From the NCBI RefSeq assembly GCF_900109935.1, contig NZ_FOBV01000003.1, forward strand, positions 310,001 through 374,000: 64,000 nt of DNA. Reading direction: 5' to 3'. Shown here piece after piece: positions 17,178-25,496 of this stretch. Position 1 is the first letter of the stretch. Every line of letters begins with the position of its first letter. A program made the translations under genes and the position numbers. The stretch comes from Chryseobacterium taichungense (GTDB lineage: Bacteria; Bacteroidota; Bacteroidia; Flavobacteriales; Weeksellaceae). The notes beneath the pieces are model-generated. The model worked only from the letters and a program-made list of their open reading frames with translations, was not told the origin of the DNA and did not search any database.

Positions 17178-17392
17178 AATTTTGTTTTTAAAATTGATTT
17201 TTTACTATTTCTGTTATAATTAATTTTATATTCATTATTTTGAATAATGCTCTGTAATAGGTTTCTTGCGTTTGTGGCATTCCAATCATCTTCTTTGGTC
17301 ATATCCAAGTAGTGTAATTTTTCATATTGTTTTACCATTTGGGCAATAATGTTCAATGCTTTATACTCCGTTTTGTCTGCGAGGTTGCTCAT
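17150..17392 (-). CDS. Small protein upstream of PRTRC E, unknown
   Basis: 80 residues (LADKTEYKALNIIAQMVKQY..), mostly helical and hydrophilic with a basic tail. It overlaps protein E at its 3' end and the 69-aa gene at its 5' end. No family recognised. The chain of overlaps supports a real gene in the PRTRC operon. Confidence 0.5.
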   Translation of the reverse strand: MSNLADKTEYKALNIIAQMVKQYEKLHYLDMTKEDDWNATNARNLLQSIIQNNEYKINYNRNSKKSILKTKLCKPIFSDR

Positions 17393-17570
17393 ATTGTTTT
17401 AATTTTAGTAGTTTTCCGTACATATCTGTCCAATACCTCTTCAGTCTTTTATCTAATTCTGAAAATCCTTTGTTTGTATGTTCATATTCCTTATACTCTG
17501 CTGTAATTTGGATAGCTTCATCAAGATTGGTTACTTCAATCTTGCAACCGTTTAAGTCTGTAAGTCTCAT
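17361..17570 (-). CDS. Small PRTRC-linked protein, unknown
   Basis: The frame is open from 17612, but the ATG at 17570 (MRLTDLNGCKIEVTNLDEAI) is preferred because it overlaps the upstream stop in ATGA fashion. It gives 69 residues, with YKEYEHTNKGFSELDKRLKRYW in the middle. Proteins of this build (a short strand pair and then a helix) are common in PRTRC loci of Bacteroidetes; no function is known. Confidence 0.55.
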   Translation of the reverse strand: MRLTDLNGCKIEVTNLDEAIQITAEYKEYEHTNKGFSELDKRLKRYWTDMYGKLLKLKQYEQPRRQNGV

Positions 17571-18010
17571 TGTTGTTGAGTTAATTGATATAATGAAAAT
17601 TCTTCTGTCCAAAATTCTTCCCCTGTGTGTTTTCCAAAAGCATTGTAAATAGCATTTCCGTTTTTATAGACTTGCATTTGGTAGCAGTTCAGATTATTTT
17701 CGGGTTGCAAAAATTTTTTCAAATCCTCTTTTTCCAATTCGATAAAAATCCTGCTTCTCTCCGAAAGCCATTCTTCAACTTGGGGATAATTTTCTTTCGA
17801 AAATTTGAAAAACTCTACATTGGTATCGGAATAGTTCAGCCATTTTAAATCATAGTCATTTTCCAATGTCTTTACGGCTTTGAGCCTTTTCTTTTGGGTT
17901 TCTTTCCATTCTGCCGTACCGTGGATAATGGCAAAATCGCCATTATCCCATTCGCTGTTGGTCATTGATTTTATCAGTAAATATTCTGTTTGTTGAAGTG
18001 ATGTTTTCAT
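17567..18010 (-). CDS. Hypothetical protein of the PRTRC-SSB operon
   Basis: 147 residues. Visible features are DFAIIHGTAEWKETQKKRL and a region rich in aromatic residues (LNCYQMQVYKNGNAIYNAFG). It directly adjoins the YubB-like gene (one base) and overlaps the next small gene by 4 bases. Not recognised; likely cytoplasmic. Confidence 0.55.
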   Translation of the reverse strand: MKTSLQQTEYLLIKSMTNSEWDNGDFAIIHGTAEWKETQKKRLKAVKTLENDYDLKWLNYSDTNVEFFKFSKENYPQVEEWLSERSRIFIELEKEDLKKFLQPENNLNCYQMQVYKNGNAIYNAFGKHTGEEFWTEEFSLYQLTQQQ

Positions 18011-18499
18011 TTATGCAATTTTTTGACTGTTACTATTTATTTTCCTGTCTAAAAGGATTCTCATAATCTCCTCCTTGTAATCGTAATTTTCACCCTCAAA
18101 TTCATAACAATCTGAATCTACATTGTAAATGCAGTCTTGAAAGTCACATTGATTGAGAAAATAATCCTGTAAGATTTGGTTTTCGCATATGGTCTTGCCA
18201 AAAACCATACAGCCAGATTCTTCGTAATCCAATACAAACCCAACATTGTAATGATTTGCAATAATCCATAACGACTCAATATTTGGACTCCATCTTGTTT
18301 CATAATGGAAAGAATATTCATCCGTTTCGTTCTGATAGATTTCAAAGAAGTAGCCACTTTTGCTCTCGATAAAATCGGGCAGTTGCCCGATATTTCCCTT
18401 AGTTTCCTTTTCTATCATTTCTTGAAATACATTCGAGACTTTTTCCAAAACCTCTTGATTTCCTGTGAATGTTACTTTATTGTTGCACCAATTTGCCAT
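18011..18499 (-). CDS. YubB/DUF1281-like ferredoxin-fold protein
   Basis: The start is placed at 18499 (MANWCNNKVTFTGNQEVLEK) because MANWC is the typical opening of this family; the frame is open to 18688 but that part overlaps another gene. This gives 162 residues. A middle segment FHYETRWSPNIESLWIIANH matches the conserved W.P....W....N.....F..YEE pattern of plasmid-encoded YubB-type proteins. Function unknown; they are frequent on conjugative plasmids. Confidence 0.65.
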   Translation of the reverse strand: MANWCNNKVTFTGNQEVLEKVSNVFQEMIEKETKGNIGQLPDFIESKSGYFFEIYQNETDEYSFHYETRWSPNIESLWIIANHYNVGFVLDYEESGCMVFGKTICENQILQDYFLNQCDFQDCIYNVDSDCYEFEGENYDYKEEIMRILLDRKINSNSQKIA

Positions 18500-18512
18500 A
18501 ATATTTGTTGTA

Positions 18513-18725
18513 TTAATTGTTGTTTTCGTAAATGTATGTTCCGCTTGTTTTGAAAGGTTCTTTTCCCTCTGTAAGACGGATTTCTGATTTGAACTTTCTT
18601 GAAAGACTTTTTGCATACCGTATTGCTGTCGTTCTCTCGCAATAGAATTGGGAAAAGACCTCCACCTTTTCCCAATCATTCTTATCACTTTTCGGCTTCA
18701 TTTGAAAGTTATATTGTGCTTCCAT
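18513..18725 (-). CDS. Small hypothetical protein between SSB and YubB-like gene
   Basis: 70 residues with FYCERTTAIRYAKSLSRKFK and a strand-like end (SGTYIYENNN). 12 bp after ssb and 13 bp before the YubB-like start, so it is in the same operon. No recognised family. Confidence 0.5.
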   Translation of the reverse strand: MEAQYNFQMKPKSDKNDWEKVEVFSQFYCERTTAIRYAKSLSRKFKSEIRLTEGKEPFKTSGTYIYENNN

Positions 18726-18737
18726 ATTTGAATGCTT

Positions 18738-19133
18738 TTAGAATGGTAAATCATCGTCCGTATCTTCCGCAAATGCATTGGACTTCTGTGGATGTGAAGT
18801 TGGCTGTTCTTCTGTGTCAGACTTTTTTCCACCTCCGTGGACTTTGATGTTAGAAGTATGGAAATTCAACCCCGATTTTATTTCTCCATCTTTTCCAATC
18901 CACGCACTCGCACTTGCTCTGCCTATCAGCTCTACTAATGTTCCCTTCGTTAAAATCTTAGCTACGTTGGCACTTAGCCAATAGGAGCAGTTATAATAAG
19001 TGGTCTGTTCTCTTAGTTCGCCTTGTTTGGTTTTAAATCTGTCATTAATGGCTACTGAAAAATTCACGACCTGTTTGTCATTTTTTAAAGTGTTGATTTC
19101 TGCGTTTTTTGTAATTCTGCCTACGATGTTCAT
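18738..19133 (-). CDS. ssb: Single-stranded DNA-binding protein
   Basis: 131 residues. The OB-fold runs from MNIVGRITKNAEINTLKNDK to about residue 103, with YYNCSYWLSANVAKIL in the middle. A flexible linker and the acidic tip DDDLPF, which binds partner proteins, end the protein. The element-encoded copy probably coats the transferred single strand or supports plasmid replication. It is the first gene of the PRTRC operon on the minus strand. Confidence 0.92.
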   Translation of the reverse strand: MNIVGRITKNAEINTLKNDKQVVNFSVAINDRFKTKQGELREQTTYYNCSYWLSANVAKILTKGTLVELIGRASASAWIGKDGEIKSGLNFHTSNIKVHGGGKKSDTEEQPTSHPQKSNAFAEDTDDDLPF

Positions 19134-19382
19134 AATGTTAAATTTTGATTGTTAATAATTATTTTCGAGTTTGTTAAAATTTTCGATTTGATTGATTGGG
19201 TTTCGAGGACACTCGTTTTTTTTTCTGCTTATATCCAATTGGAAAAGCAGAATTATTTGTTGTTTTATTTTGTTGTTTTTTCCGTTGATGTCAAAGACCT
19301 TCTGCGATTTAATTGATTCGTATAACTGAGGTTCCGTCTTTTTCTTTGCCGATGATCATAGGAAAGTATCAGGCATATAAAA

Positions 19383-19414
19383 CCACAATCCTCCAAAGCT
19401 TTGGAGGATTGTGG
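19383..19414. repeat. Perfect 32-nt palindrome
   Basis: CCACAATCCTCCAAAG is followed directly by its exact reverse complement, with AAGCTT at the centre and no loop. It lies 249 bp upstream of ssb. No T-run follows, so it is not a standard terminator. It could be a protein-binding operator or a recombination site. The remainder of 19134-19619 shows no gene. Confidence 0.6.
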
Positions 19415-19619
19415 CTCGAAATATTTTTGTCCGAAGGATTCAGGAGTGTCTGAAAAAATTATTGGAACTTGTGGAAAGAATTTTTATAGAAACCCAAAAA
19501 TATTTTTTTAGGTGAATGATGCTGTCCTACATTTGCAATTGTAAAAAGCCAAACATCAGTTGGAAGTGATTAAATAGACGGTATTGACAGTGGGAAAATT
19601 AAAATAAAGCATTGGGTAA

Positions 19620-19770
19620 TCTGTTTTTTTTAAGGTTTAACCAGTTTTATCATTCTTAAAAATTTAATTTCTCTTTAAAATCATTTTCAGAATTTTTACA
19701 TTTTACTTTGTTGCACAAAACCACTCATTCAAATCTAAAATCCTGATATAACAAAGAAGAATCTTCGACA
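19620..19770. repeat. Left copy of direct repeat: decayed duplicate of the Toprim gene 3' end
   Basis: About 150 bp close to identical with 26631-26781 (shared for example CTGTTTTTTTTAAGGTTTAA, and TCATTTTCAGAATTT). On the minus strand it would encode VEDSSLLYQDF and then loses frame by a 2-base deletion, whereas the right copy encodes VEDCSLLYKDFKDLNEW. It marks the outer edge of the Wadjet insert. Confidence 0.75.
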
Positions 19771-19816
19771 TATATTTCTTTTGGATTTTTCTTTAGTGGT
19801 TTCCAATTACATTCAT

Positions 19817-19932
19817 TAGATTTCCGTTATCCATCACTTTTCAACGGATTCCAAAAACCATAATCGCTTCTTATCTTGGTGTTTCAAAAGAAACATTTAG
19901 CCGGTTTTCGTCATAAATACACGAAATGGTAA
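19817..19932 (+). pseudogene. Remnant of a Crp/Fnr-family regulator (C-terminal HTH)
   Basis: The plus strand encodes FRYPSLF, then after a one-base shift QRIPKTIIASYLGVSKETFS and, after another shift, RFRHKYTKW-stop. This is the recognition helix and C-terminal end of Crp/Fnr regulators (xxP..IASYLGV..ET.SR.R). The N-terminal sensor domain is absent, so it is a dead fragment. Confidence 0.55.
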
Positions 19933-20039
19933 CAAAAATAAAAACTAAAAATACTTTTCAACAAATAGGCTTACAATACGATATTTTTAAAACTCAAATT
20001 ATTAAATCAATAATTCGACATTACAAAAACTTAAATTAT

Positions 20040-20047
20040 TATCTTTG
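20040..20047 (+). promoter_or_regulatory. Possible -7 element of the Wadjet operon
   Basis: TATCTTTG fits the Bacteroidetes -7 consensus TAnnTTTG, 15 bp before the preferred ATG of jetA. No TTG is seen at the expected distance upstream, so the promoter would be weak or differ, and the leader very short. Confidence 0.3.
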
Positions 20048-20062
20048 ACAGACAGCCATTAT

Positions 20063-21258
20063 ATGAACACATTTTCCAGCTTAAAAGAAGTATTATTTGC
20101 TCTCTCCCGAGAGGAAAAGCTTCTTGCGGAAATGTTCAAGAGACGAAAAACGGCTAAGTATAAATACGAATATGCCCTTGAACTGGCTGATGATAATGAC
20201 GGCAGACTTCAATATCTTATCGAACGTTCGGTTATTCGACAAAATGAAAGTACATTAGAAATTGATGATTTGTATGTAATTTTTTTGAACAGGTTTTAGA
20301 AGCAAATGAAGAAATAAACACTTCGTACATTAACGAAAATCTTGAAAAAGTAAAACAGAATATTGAGTATTACTTCAATGAACAAAATGAACAAAGAAAA
20401 TACGAGTATTTACGAATAGTCAAAAATACGCTTAGGAAAATTGGCATTATTACCTTGCGAAATGTTGTTGATCTGAAGCGCAATATTGACAACACTTTTA
20501 AGAGTGAGCCCAACTACAAAAACAAAAAAGCAAAGCTCATCAATCTTGATAATAAACGAAAAGACATTACCAAGCTTGCCGAACAAACCGAGCAACTAAT
20601 CACAAACGATAATATCACGTTTTTCAAAACAGCAACTGATGAGGAATTGAACCGGATAATTGTTCATTTGAAAATGCAGTTGCATAAATGCACGCACAAT
20701 CTGATTGAGATAGAACGGCAAGTAATTGACTTTTTAAACCAAATTCAACAGCAAAGCGGTGTAATAGAAAAACTGCGACAAATAAAGTATTTGAAAGACC
20801 AATTCATTTTGGAAACATCTACCGATATTAAACAAATTTTAGCTTCAAACAATGCCGTTTTCTTTGAACCAAACCCAAGCTATCCTCTCAAACTTTCATT
20901 GGAATATCTACAAACTGATGAGGAAATTTTTACAACTATTCAGAAAATAGCCGGAAGAAAAAAACTCGGAAACAAACTCAAACAACCTGTTGCCGAAAAG
21001 ATTTCTGATGAATATTTGGAAACTCAAATTCTGGAAGAAGTGCAAATCAACTTAGAAGAAGTGAAGAACGGTTTTGTGGCAGGAAGCAACAATTTATTTG
21101 ATTTTATACTGAGTTATAACTTCTCAAAAACTGTTTCTTTTGATGAACGTGTTACGATTTATTGCCAAATGGTCTCTTTGTACGACTCTGTTTTTGAAAT
21201 AACGGATCAGGTTGAAGAAAAAAATGAGGTTGAATTTGCAATGATTTATCCTAAATAA
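20063..21258 (+). CDS. jetA: Wadjet subunit JetA (MksF/MukF-like kleisin), -1 frameshifted
   Basis: Two frames encode one protein. The first (ATG at 20063; an in-frame TTG at 20045 is possible) ends at a stop at 20299. The second is open through the overlap and continues to 21258. Reading -1 at 20281-20287 gives DDLYVIFFEQVLEANEEIN and a product of about 398 residues, all helical, as expected for the kleisin that bridges the SMC heads. The shift lies in a T7 run that forms a T TTT TTG heptamer in the zero frame. It may be a programmed frameshift, a real mutation, or an assembly error in a homopolymer. Seven bp separate it from jetB. Confidence 0.8.
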
Positions 21259-21264
21259 TAATTT

Positions 21265-21837
21265 ATGAACGTACCCGTACAAACAGCCAACATATTCAAA
21301 ATACTAAGCAAAGGGCAATTTATCAGTTCCAATAGTTCTGATAAAAACATCAGCAGTCTGTACAACATTATAGAAGATGATGAGAATTTTGATAATCTAT
21401 ACGATTACTTTATAAACATCAATTTTGTTTTAGAAAAAGGTGATGAGTATTTTTATTTTAGCAGACCAGAAAACAAAATAGACCTTGAAAAGAAGATTGA
21501 AAAAGCTTTTGAATGGATTGATATCATTGACTTTTTCAAAACTTACGATAATGCTTTTAGTGCAGGATATCGTTTTTCGCCTTCCGAACTTTTGGTAAGA
21601 ATAAAGACAGATGCAGAATTGGAAACAAAGTTAGATGGTCTTAAAAAACATACAGATAAAACCAAGCATCAGGATATTTTAGATAAAATGCTAAAGAAAT
21701 TGATAGACGATACCTATATTGAATTGGAAAATGAAATCACCAATCAATATAAAGTTTTGGCTTCATTCAACTACCTTGAACAACTGATATTAACCATCAA
21801 TATTCCCGACGACGTAAGAAATGAGATACCTGAGTAA
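21265..21837 (+). CDS. jetB: Wadjet subunit JetB (MksE/MukE-like)
   Basis: 190 residues, predicted mixed winged-helix type: TANIFKILSKGQFISS at the N-terminus, FDNLYDYFININFVLEKGDE, then ETKLDGLKKHTDKTKHQDIL. Size and order (between a kleisin-like protein and an SMC ATPase) match MukE/MksE/JetB, which binds the kleisin and helps shape DNA. It overlaps jetC by 17 bases, which supports coupled translation. Confidence 0.8.
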   Translation: MNVPVQTANIFKILSKGQFISSNSSDKNISSLYNIIEDDENFDNLYDYFININFVLEKGDEYFYFSRPENKIDLEKKIEKAFEWIDIIDFFKTYDNAFSAGYRFSPSELLVRIKTDAELETKLDGLKKHTDKTKHQDILDKMLKKLIDDTYIELENEITNQYKVLASFNYLEQLILTINIPDDVRNEIPE

Positions 21838-24800
21838 AATAGTTTTCATCAACAGTGCCGACAAATCATTAAAATATTCCGAAGTTGATTTGGATGGAAA
21901 CGTGCATTTCATCGGCACACAAGGTGTTGGTAAAAGCACATTGCTTAGAGCCATACTCTTTTTTTACAATGCAGATACACAAAAGTTAGGCATTTCGAGA
22001 GAAAAGAAAAACTACAACGAATACTATTTTCCATATCAAAATTCATACATCGTTTACGAAGTACAAACGGAAACTGGAAAGTATTGTGTTTTAAGTTTCA
22101 AATCTCAGGGCAGGGCTGCATTTCGGTTTATCAATTCGAGTTACGACAAAAATTTTTTTCTTGATAATGAAGGAAAGGCGTATGAAACATTTGACAAAAT
22201 CAGAGAAGCACTGGGGAAAATTGATTCCACAAGAATAATCAACAATTATGAAGAATACAGGAATATTTTATACGGTAACAACAAAGGTCTGCCAATTGAG
22301 TTTAGAAAATACGCTTTGATTGAAAGCAAGCAATATCAAAACATTCCGAGAACGATTGCCAATGTATTGCTGAATGCTAAGTTAGATGCCGAATTTGTAA
22401 AAGAAACCATCATTAAATCATTGAATGAGGATGAAATAAAAATAGATTTAACCACTTATTCGCAAACCCATCTTCGTGATTTTGAATCTAATCTCAATGA
22501 CATCAAAAAATGGACAGAGGGCAAAATAGACAAACAAGCTGAAAAAGTGGCGACTACCTATTCAGCCATAAAATATTTGGAACAAAAGAAAAAAGAGCTT
22601 TCTTATCAATTAGGTTTTGCATTAAACAATGTAAAAGAACAACAACCCAAAGTTCAGGACCAACTCCACTCAGAAGAATTAAAACGAGATAAACTCCATA
22701 TTAAACTCAACGAACTGGATAAAGATTTTGGGAAAAAGAAAGAGGATATTTTAAAACAAATTGGCGAAGTTGGGAGTAAACTTAAAGACATAAAAACAAA
22801 ACGTGAAGAATATTCGGCTTTGAAAATAGAAACCATTCTTGAGCGTGTAGCACATAAACCGAGTTTGGATTTGGAAGAGAAAAATTTACTCGAAGAAAAA
22901 AACATCTTGACTTCCAAGTTTCTCGAAACTCAGCAACGCTTCGAAGCGCAAATAAGACAATTGGCAAATCAATTGAAAGAGTTTGAAAACAACAAACAGA
23001 CAGAAAAAAACAATGCAGAAAGAAATTTTAATGTATATGAAAAAGAATTAAATCAACAATACGATTTGATTTATGATGACATTCGACAACAAAATAAAGA
23101 AGCATTAGAAACGGCAAATGACAATGTAAAAGCTCAGGAAAAAGCGATTACTAATCAAAGAATAAAACTGTCGGAAGCCAAGCATAAACGCTTTTTTGAA
23201 GCTGAAATTACCAATTACAAAAATGAAATCGAAACTGTAAAATCCAATATTTCAAACGCCGAAACACAAATTCAGCAAGCTAATGATAAGATTAAATCTT
23301 TTCAAAATGAATGGGAATTTGAGAAAAAAAATTGCGAAACAGATACGGAAAGAAAAATTGAACGGAAATTAGAAGAAGACGAAAAAATCAATGTAGAAAT
23401 CACTACAATTGATGCCAAAATTGAGAACAGTAAAAATTCATTTTACGGTTGGCTGAATGACAATGTTCCTGATTGGGAGAAAACGATTGGAAAAGTAATT
23501 GACGAAGAAAATGTATTGTTTCAGCAAGGATTAAATCCAAAAAAAATGGCTGATGCAAATACAAGTTTTTATGGGATAAAAATTGATACATCGGAAATCA
23601 ATAAGAATGTAAAAACGGTAGCTGACTTACAAAACGAGCAAGCTGATTTTAAAAATAAAATTCAATTCATAAAACAATCTATTCAAAAACTACAGTCAGA
23701 TTTGAATGATGGATTAGATAAATTAAAGCGAAAATTTCATCCGAAAATAAAAGAACAAAAAGAAATAATCCAAGATAACGAATATACCAGAGAAAACGGA
23801 AAAGCAAAACTGGATGAATTTTCTGTACACCTATCGGAATTGGAAAATAAAGCAAAGGCGGAACAAAAATCCGCAATAGAAAACATAGAAACCAACATTG
23901 CTACATTGAGTGAAGAGAAAATAAAGGCCGAAGAACAAGTTCAAAAAATAGCATCAAGTATCGCAAAAACAATCGAAACAAAAAAGAAAGAAAAAACAGC
24001 TAAACAAAAAGAAGAACAGCTAAAACTATCAGATATTTTACAAAAATTAGAAGCGCAAATTCAACAAGAAAGTAAAAACATTAATACAAAATCTGAGACG
24101 ATAAAATCTGCCCAAAAACAAGAACTGAAAGCAAAAGGTGCAGACATAAAAAGGATTGATACCATAGATTTACGTCTTTCCGAAACAAGAAAAGAATTAT
24201 CGTTTATAGAGAGTAATTTATCGGTTACTGAACGCTACAAATATGATAAAGAGCAATTATTCGACAAAGAAAGTGAGTTCAAAAACAACAAAACTTTATT
24301 AGATAAAAAGCTAGAAAACGAAGCGGAAAAACACCATCAACAAAAAGATAAATTTGTTCAGCAAATAGGCATTCACAAAACAGAAATCGAAGCATTGAAT
24401 AAAATTTCGGATACTTTAAAAGCAGATTTAACTGCTTTTGAAAATTTCACCAAAACAGAAATTTATTCGGTAGTTGAGCATTTCATTTCTTCTTATTCCG
24501 AAGTACATAAAACCGAGCAAAATTGCGTTTCGTTGACCACTGAACTACAAATGACGGACAATACCATTACCAAGCGCTACATAGACTTGCAGGAAGCCAT
24601 TAACAAATTCACAGGGAATTTTCAAGAAAATAATCTGTTTAGTTTCAAAGTGAAATTTATGGAGAAAAGCAACTATTTTGATTTTGCCGAAATGCTGAAA
24701 GAGTTTGTAGATGAGAATAAAATCTCCGAATACAAGCAGCGTGTGGAAGAACGATTTGCTCATATCATCCGTCAAATAGGTAGAGAGACCAATTCTTTGA

Positions 24801-25489
24801 TAGAGAAAGAAGGCGAAATCAGTAAAATAATATCCGATATCAACGACGATTTTGTTACACGAAATTTTGTGGGAGCCATAAAAAGTATGGAATTAAAAAC
24901 CATCGAAAGTAAAAATAAAATCTTCACTTTATTGGTCGAAATCAAGCACTTTAATGATGAAAATGCTTTTAATTTGGGCAAACCTGATTTATTTTCCACC
25001 GATGGATTGAACAACAAAAACGAGAAAGCAGTTTCCCTTTTGATACAACTCGTGAAAGAAATGACCATTTCCAAAGATAAAGAAATTACACTTTCAGATT
25101 CGTTTGAACTATTATTCAAAATCGTAGAAAACGACAACGATACGGGTTGGGTAGAAAAGTTGACCAATGTGGGTTCAGAAGGTACAGATATTTTGGTAAA
25201 AGCGATGATAAACATAATGCTTTTGAACGTTTTCAAAGAGAAAGCAACAAAAAAACAGAAAGACGATTTCCGTTTGCATTGTATGATGGACGAAATTGGA
25301 AAATTGCATCCAAACAATGTAAAAGGCATTTTGAAATTTGCCAACGACAGAAATATTTTACTGATTAATAGTTCGCCAACATCACTCAATGCAATGGATT
25401 ATCGCTACACTTACTTATTAGCAAAAGACAGCAAAAATGTAACAAGCATCAAACGACTAGTGAAGAAAATTGTAAAGACGGAAGCATAA
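21821..25489 (+). CDS. jetC: Wadjet SMC ATPase JetC (MksB/MukB-like)
   Basis: 1222 residues with the SMC plan. The N-terminal head has Walker A GTQGVGKST (32-40). Long coiled coils (about 240-1000) are rich in Glu, Lys and Gln and broken by a hinge-like region near 530-600 (FYGWLNDNVPDWEKTIGKV). The C-terminal head has an ABC-signature-like NVGSEGTDILVKA and Walker B RLHCMMDEIG (about 1155-1160). JetC is the motor that extrudes DNA loops to detect small circular plasmids. Its AT-rich codon use resembles jetABD and differs somewhat from the PRTRC genes. Confidence 0.92.
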   Translation: MRYLSKIVFINSADKSLKYSEVDLDGNVHFIGTQGVGKSTLLRAILFFYNADTQKLGISREKKNYNEYYFPYQNSYIVYEVQTETGKYCVLSFKSQGRAAFRFINSSYDKNFFLDNEGKAYETFDKIREALGKIDSTRIINNYEEYRNILYGNNKGLPIEFRKYALIESKQYQNIPRTIANVLLNAKLDAEFVKETIIKSLNEDEIKIDLTTYSQTHLRDFESNLNDIKKWTEGKIDKQAEKVATTYSAIKYLEQKKKELSYQLGFALNNVKEQQPKVQDQLHSEELKRDKLHIKLNELDKDFGKKKEDILKQIGEVGSKLKDIKTKREEYSALKIETILERVAHKPSLDLEEKNLLEEKNILTSKFLETQQRFEAQIRQLANQLKEFENNKQTEKNNAERNFNVYEKELNQQYDLIYDDIRQQNKEALETANDNVKAQEKAITNQRIKLSEAKHKRFFEAEITNYKNEIETVKSNISNAETQIQQANDKIKSFQNEWEFEKKNCETDTERKIERKLEEDEKINVEITTIDAKIENSKNSFYGWLNDNVPDWEKTIGKVIDEENVLFQQGLNPKKMADANTSFYGIKIDTSEINKNVKTVADLQNEQADFKNKIQFIKQSIQKLQSDLNDGLDKLKRKFHPKIKEQKEIIQDNEYTRENGKAKLDEFSVHLSELENKAKAEQKSAIENIETNIATLSEEKIKAEEQVQKIASSIAKTIETKKKEKTAKQKEEQLKLSDILQKLEAQIQQESKNINTKSETIKSAQKQELKAKGADIKRIDTIDLRLSETRKELSFIESNLSVTERYKYDKEQLFDKESEFKNNKTLLDKKLENEAEKHHQQKDKFVQQIGIHKTEIEALNKISDTLKADLTAFENFTKTEIYSVVEHFISSYSEVHKTEQNCVSLTTELQMTDNTITKRYIDLQEAINKFTGNFQENNLFSFKVKFMEKSNYFDFAEMLKEFVDENKISEYKQRVEERFAHIIRQIGRETNSLIEKEGEISKIISDINDDFVTRNFVGAIKSMELKTIESKNKIFTLLVEIKHFNDENAFNLGKPDLFSTDGLNNKNEKAVSLLIQLVKEMTISKDKEITLSDSFELLFKIVENDNDTGWVEKLTNVGSEGTDILVKAMINIMLLNVFKEKATKKQKDDFRLHCMMDEIGKLHPNNVKGILKFANDRNILLINSSPTSLNAMDYRYTYLLAKDSKNVTSIKRLVKKIVKTEA

Positions 25490-25496
25490 TAAATCA

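Noticed and set aside
16711-17223. 170-codon antisense frame over PRTRC protein E
   Set aside because: Ser/Phe-rich shadow of a Lys/Glu coiled coil; protein E on the other strand is well supported.
20045-20299. Separate small gene upstream of a shorter JetA
   Set aside because: The -1 frame is open and coding-like across the junction and continues the same helical protein, so one split gene explains it better.
24772-25389. 205-codon antisense frame inside jetC
   Set aside because: Opposite strand of the strongly supported SMC C-terminal head (signature and Walker B); Ser/Phe-rich shadow composition.
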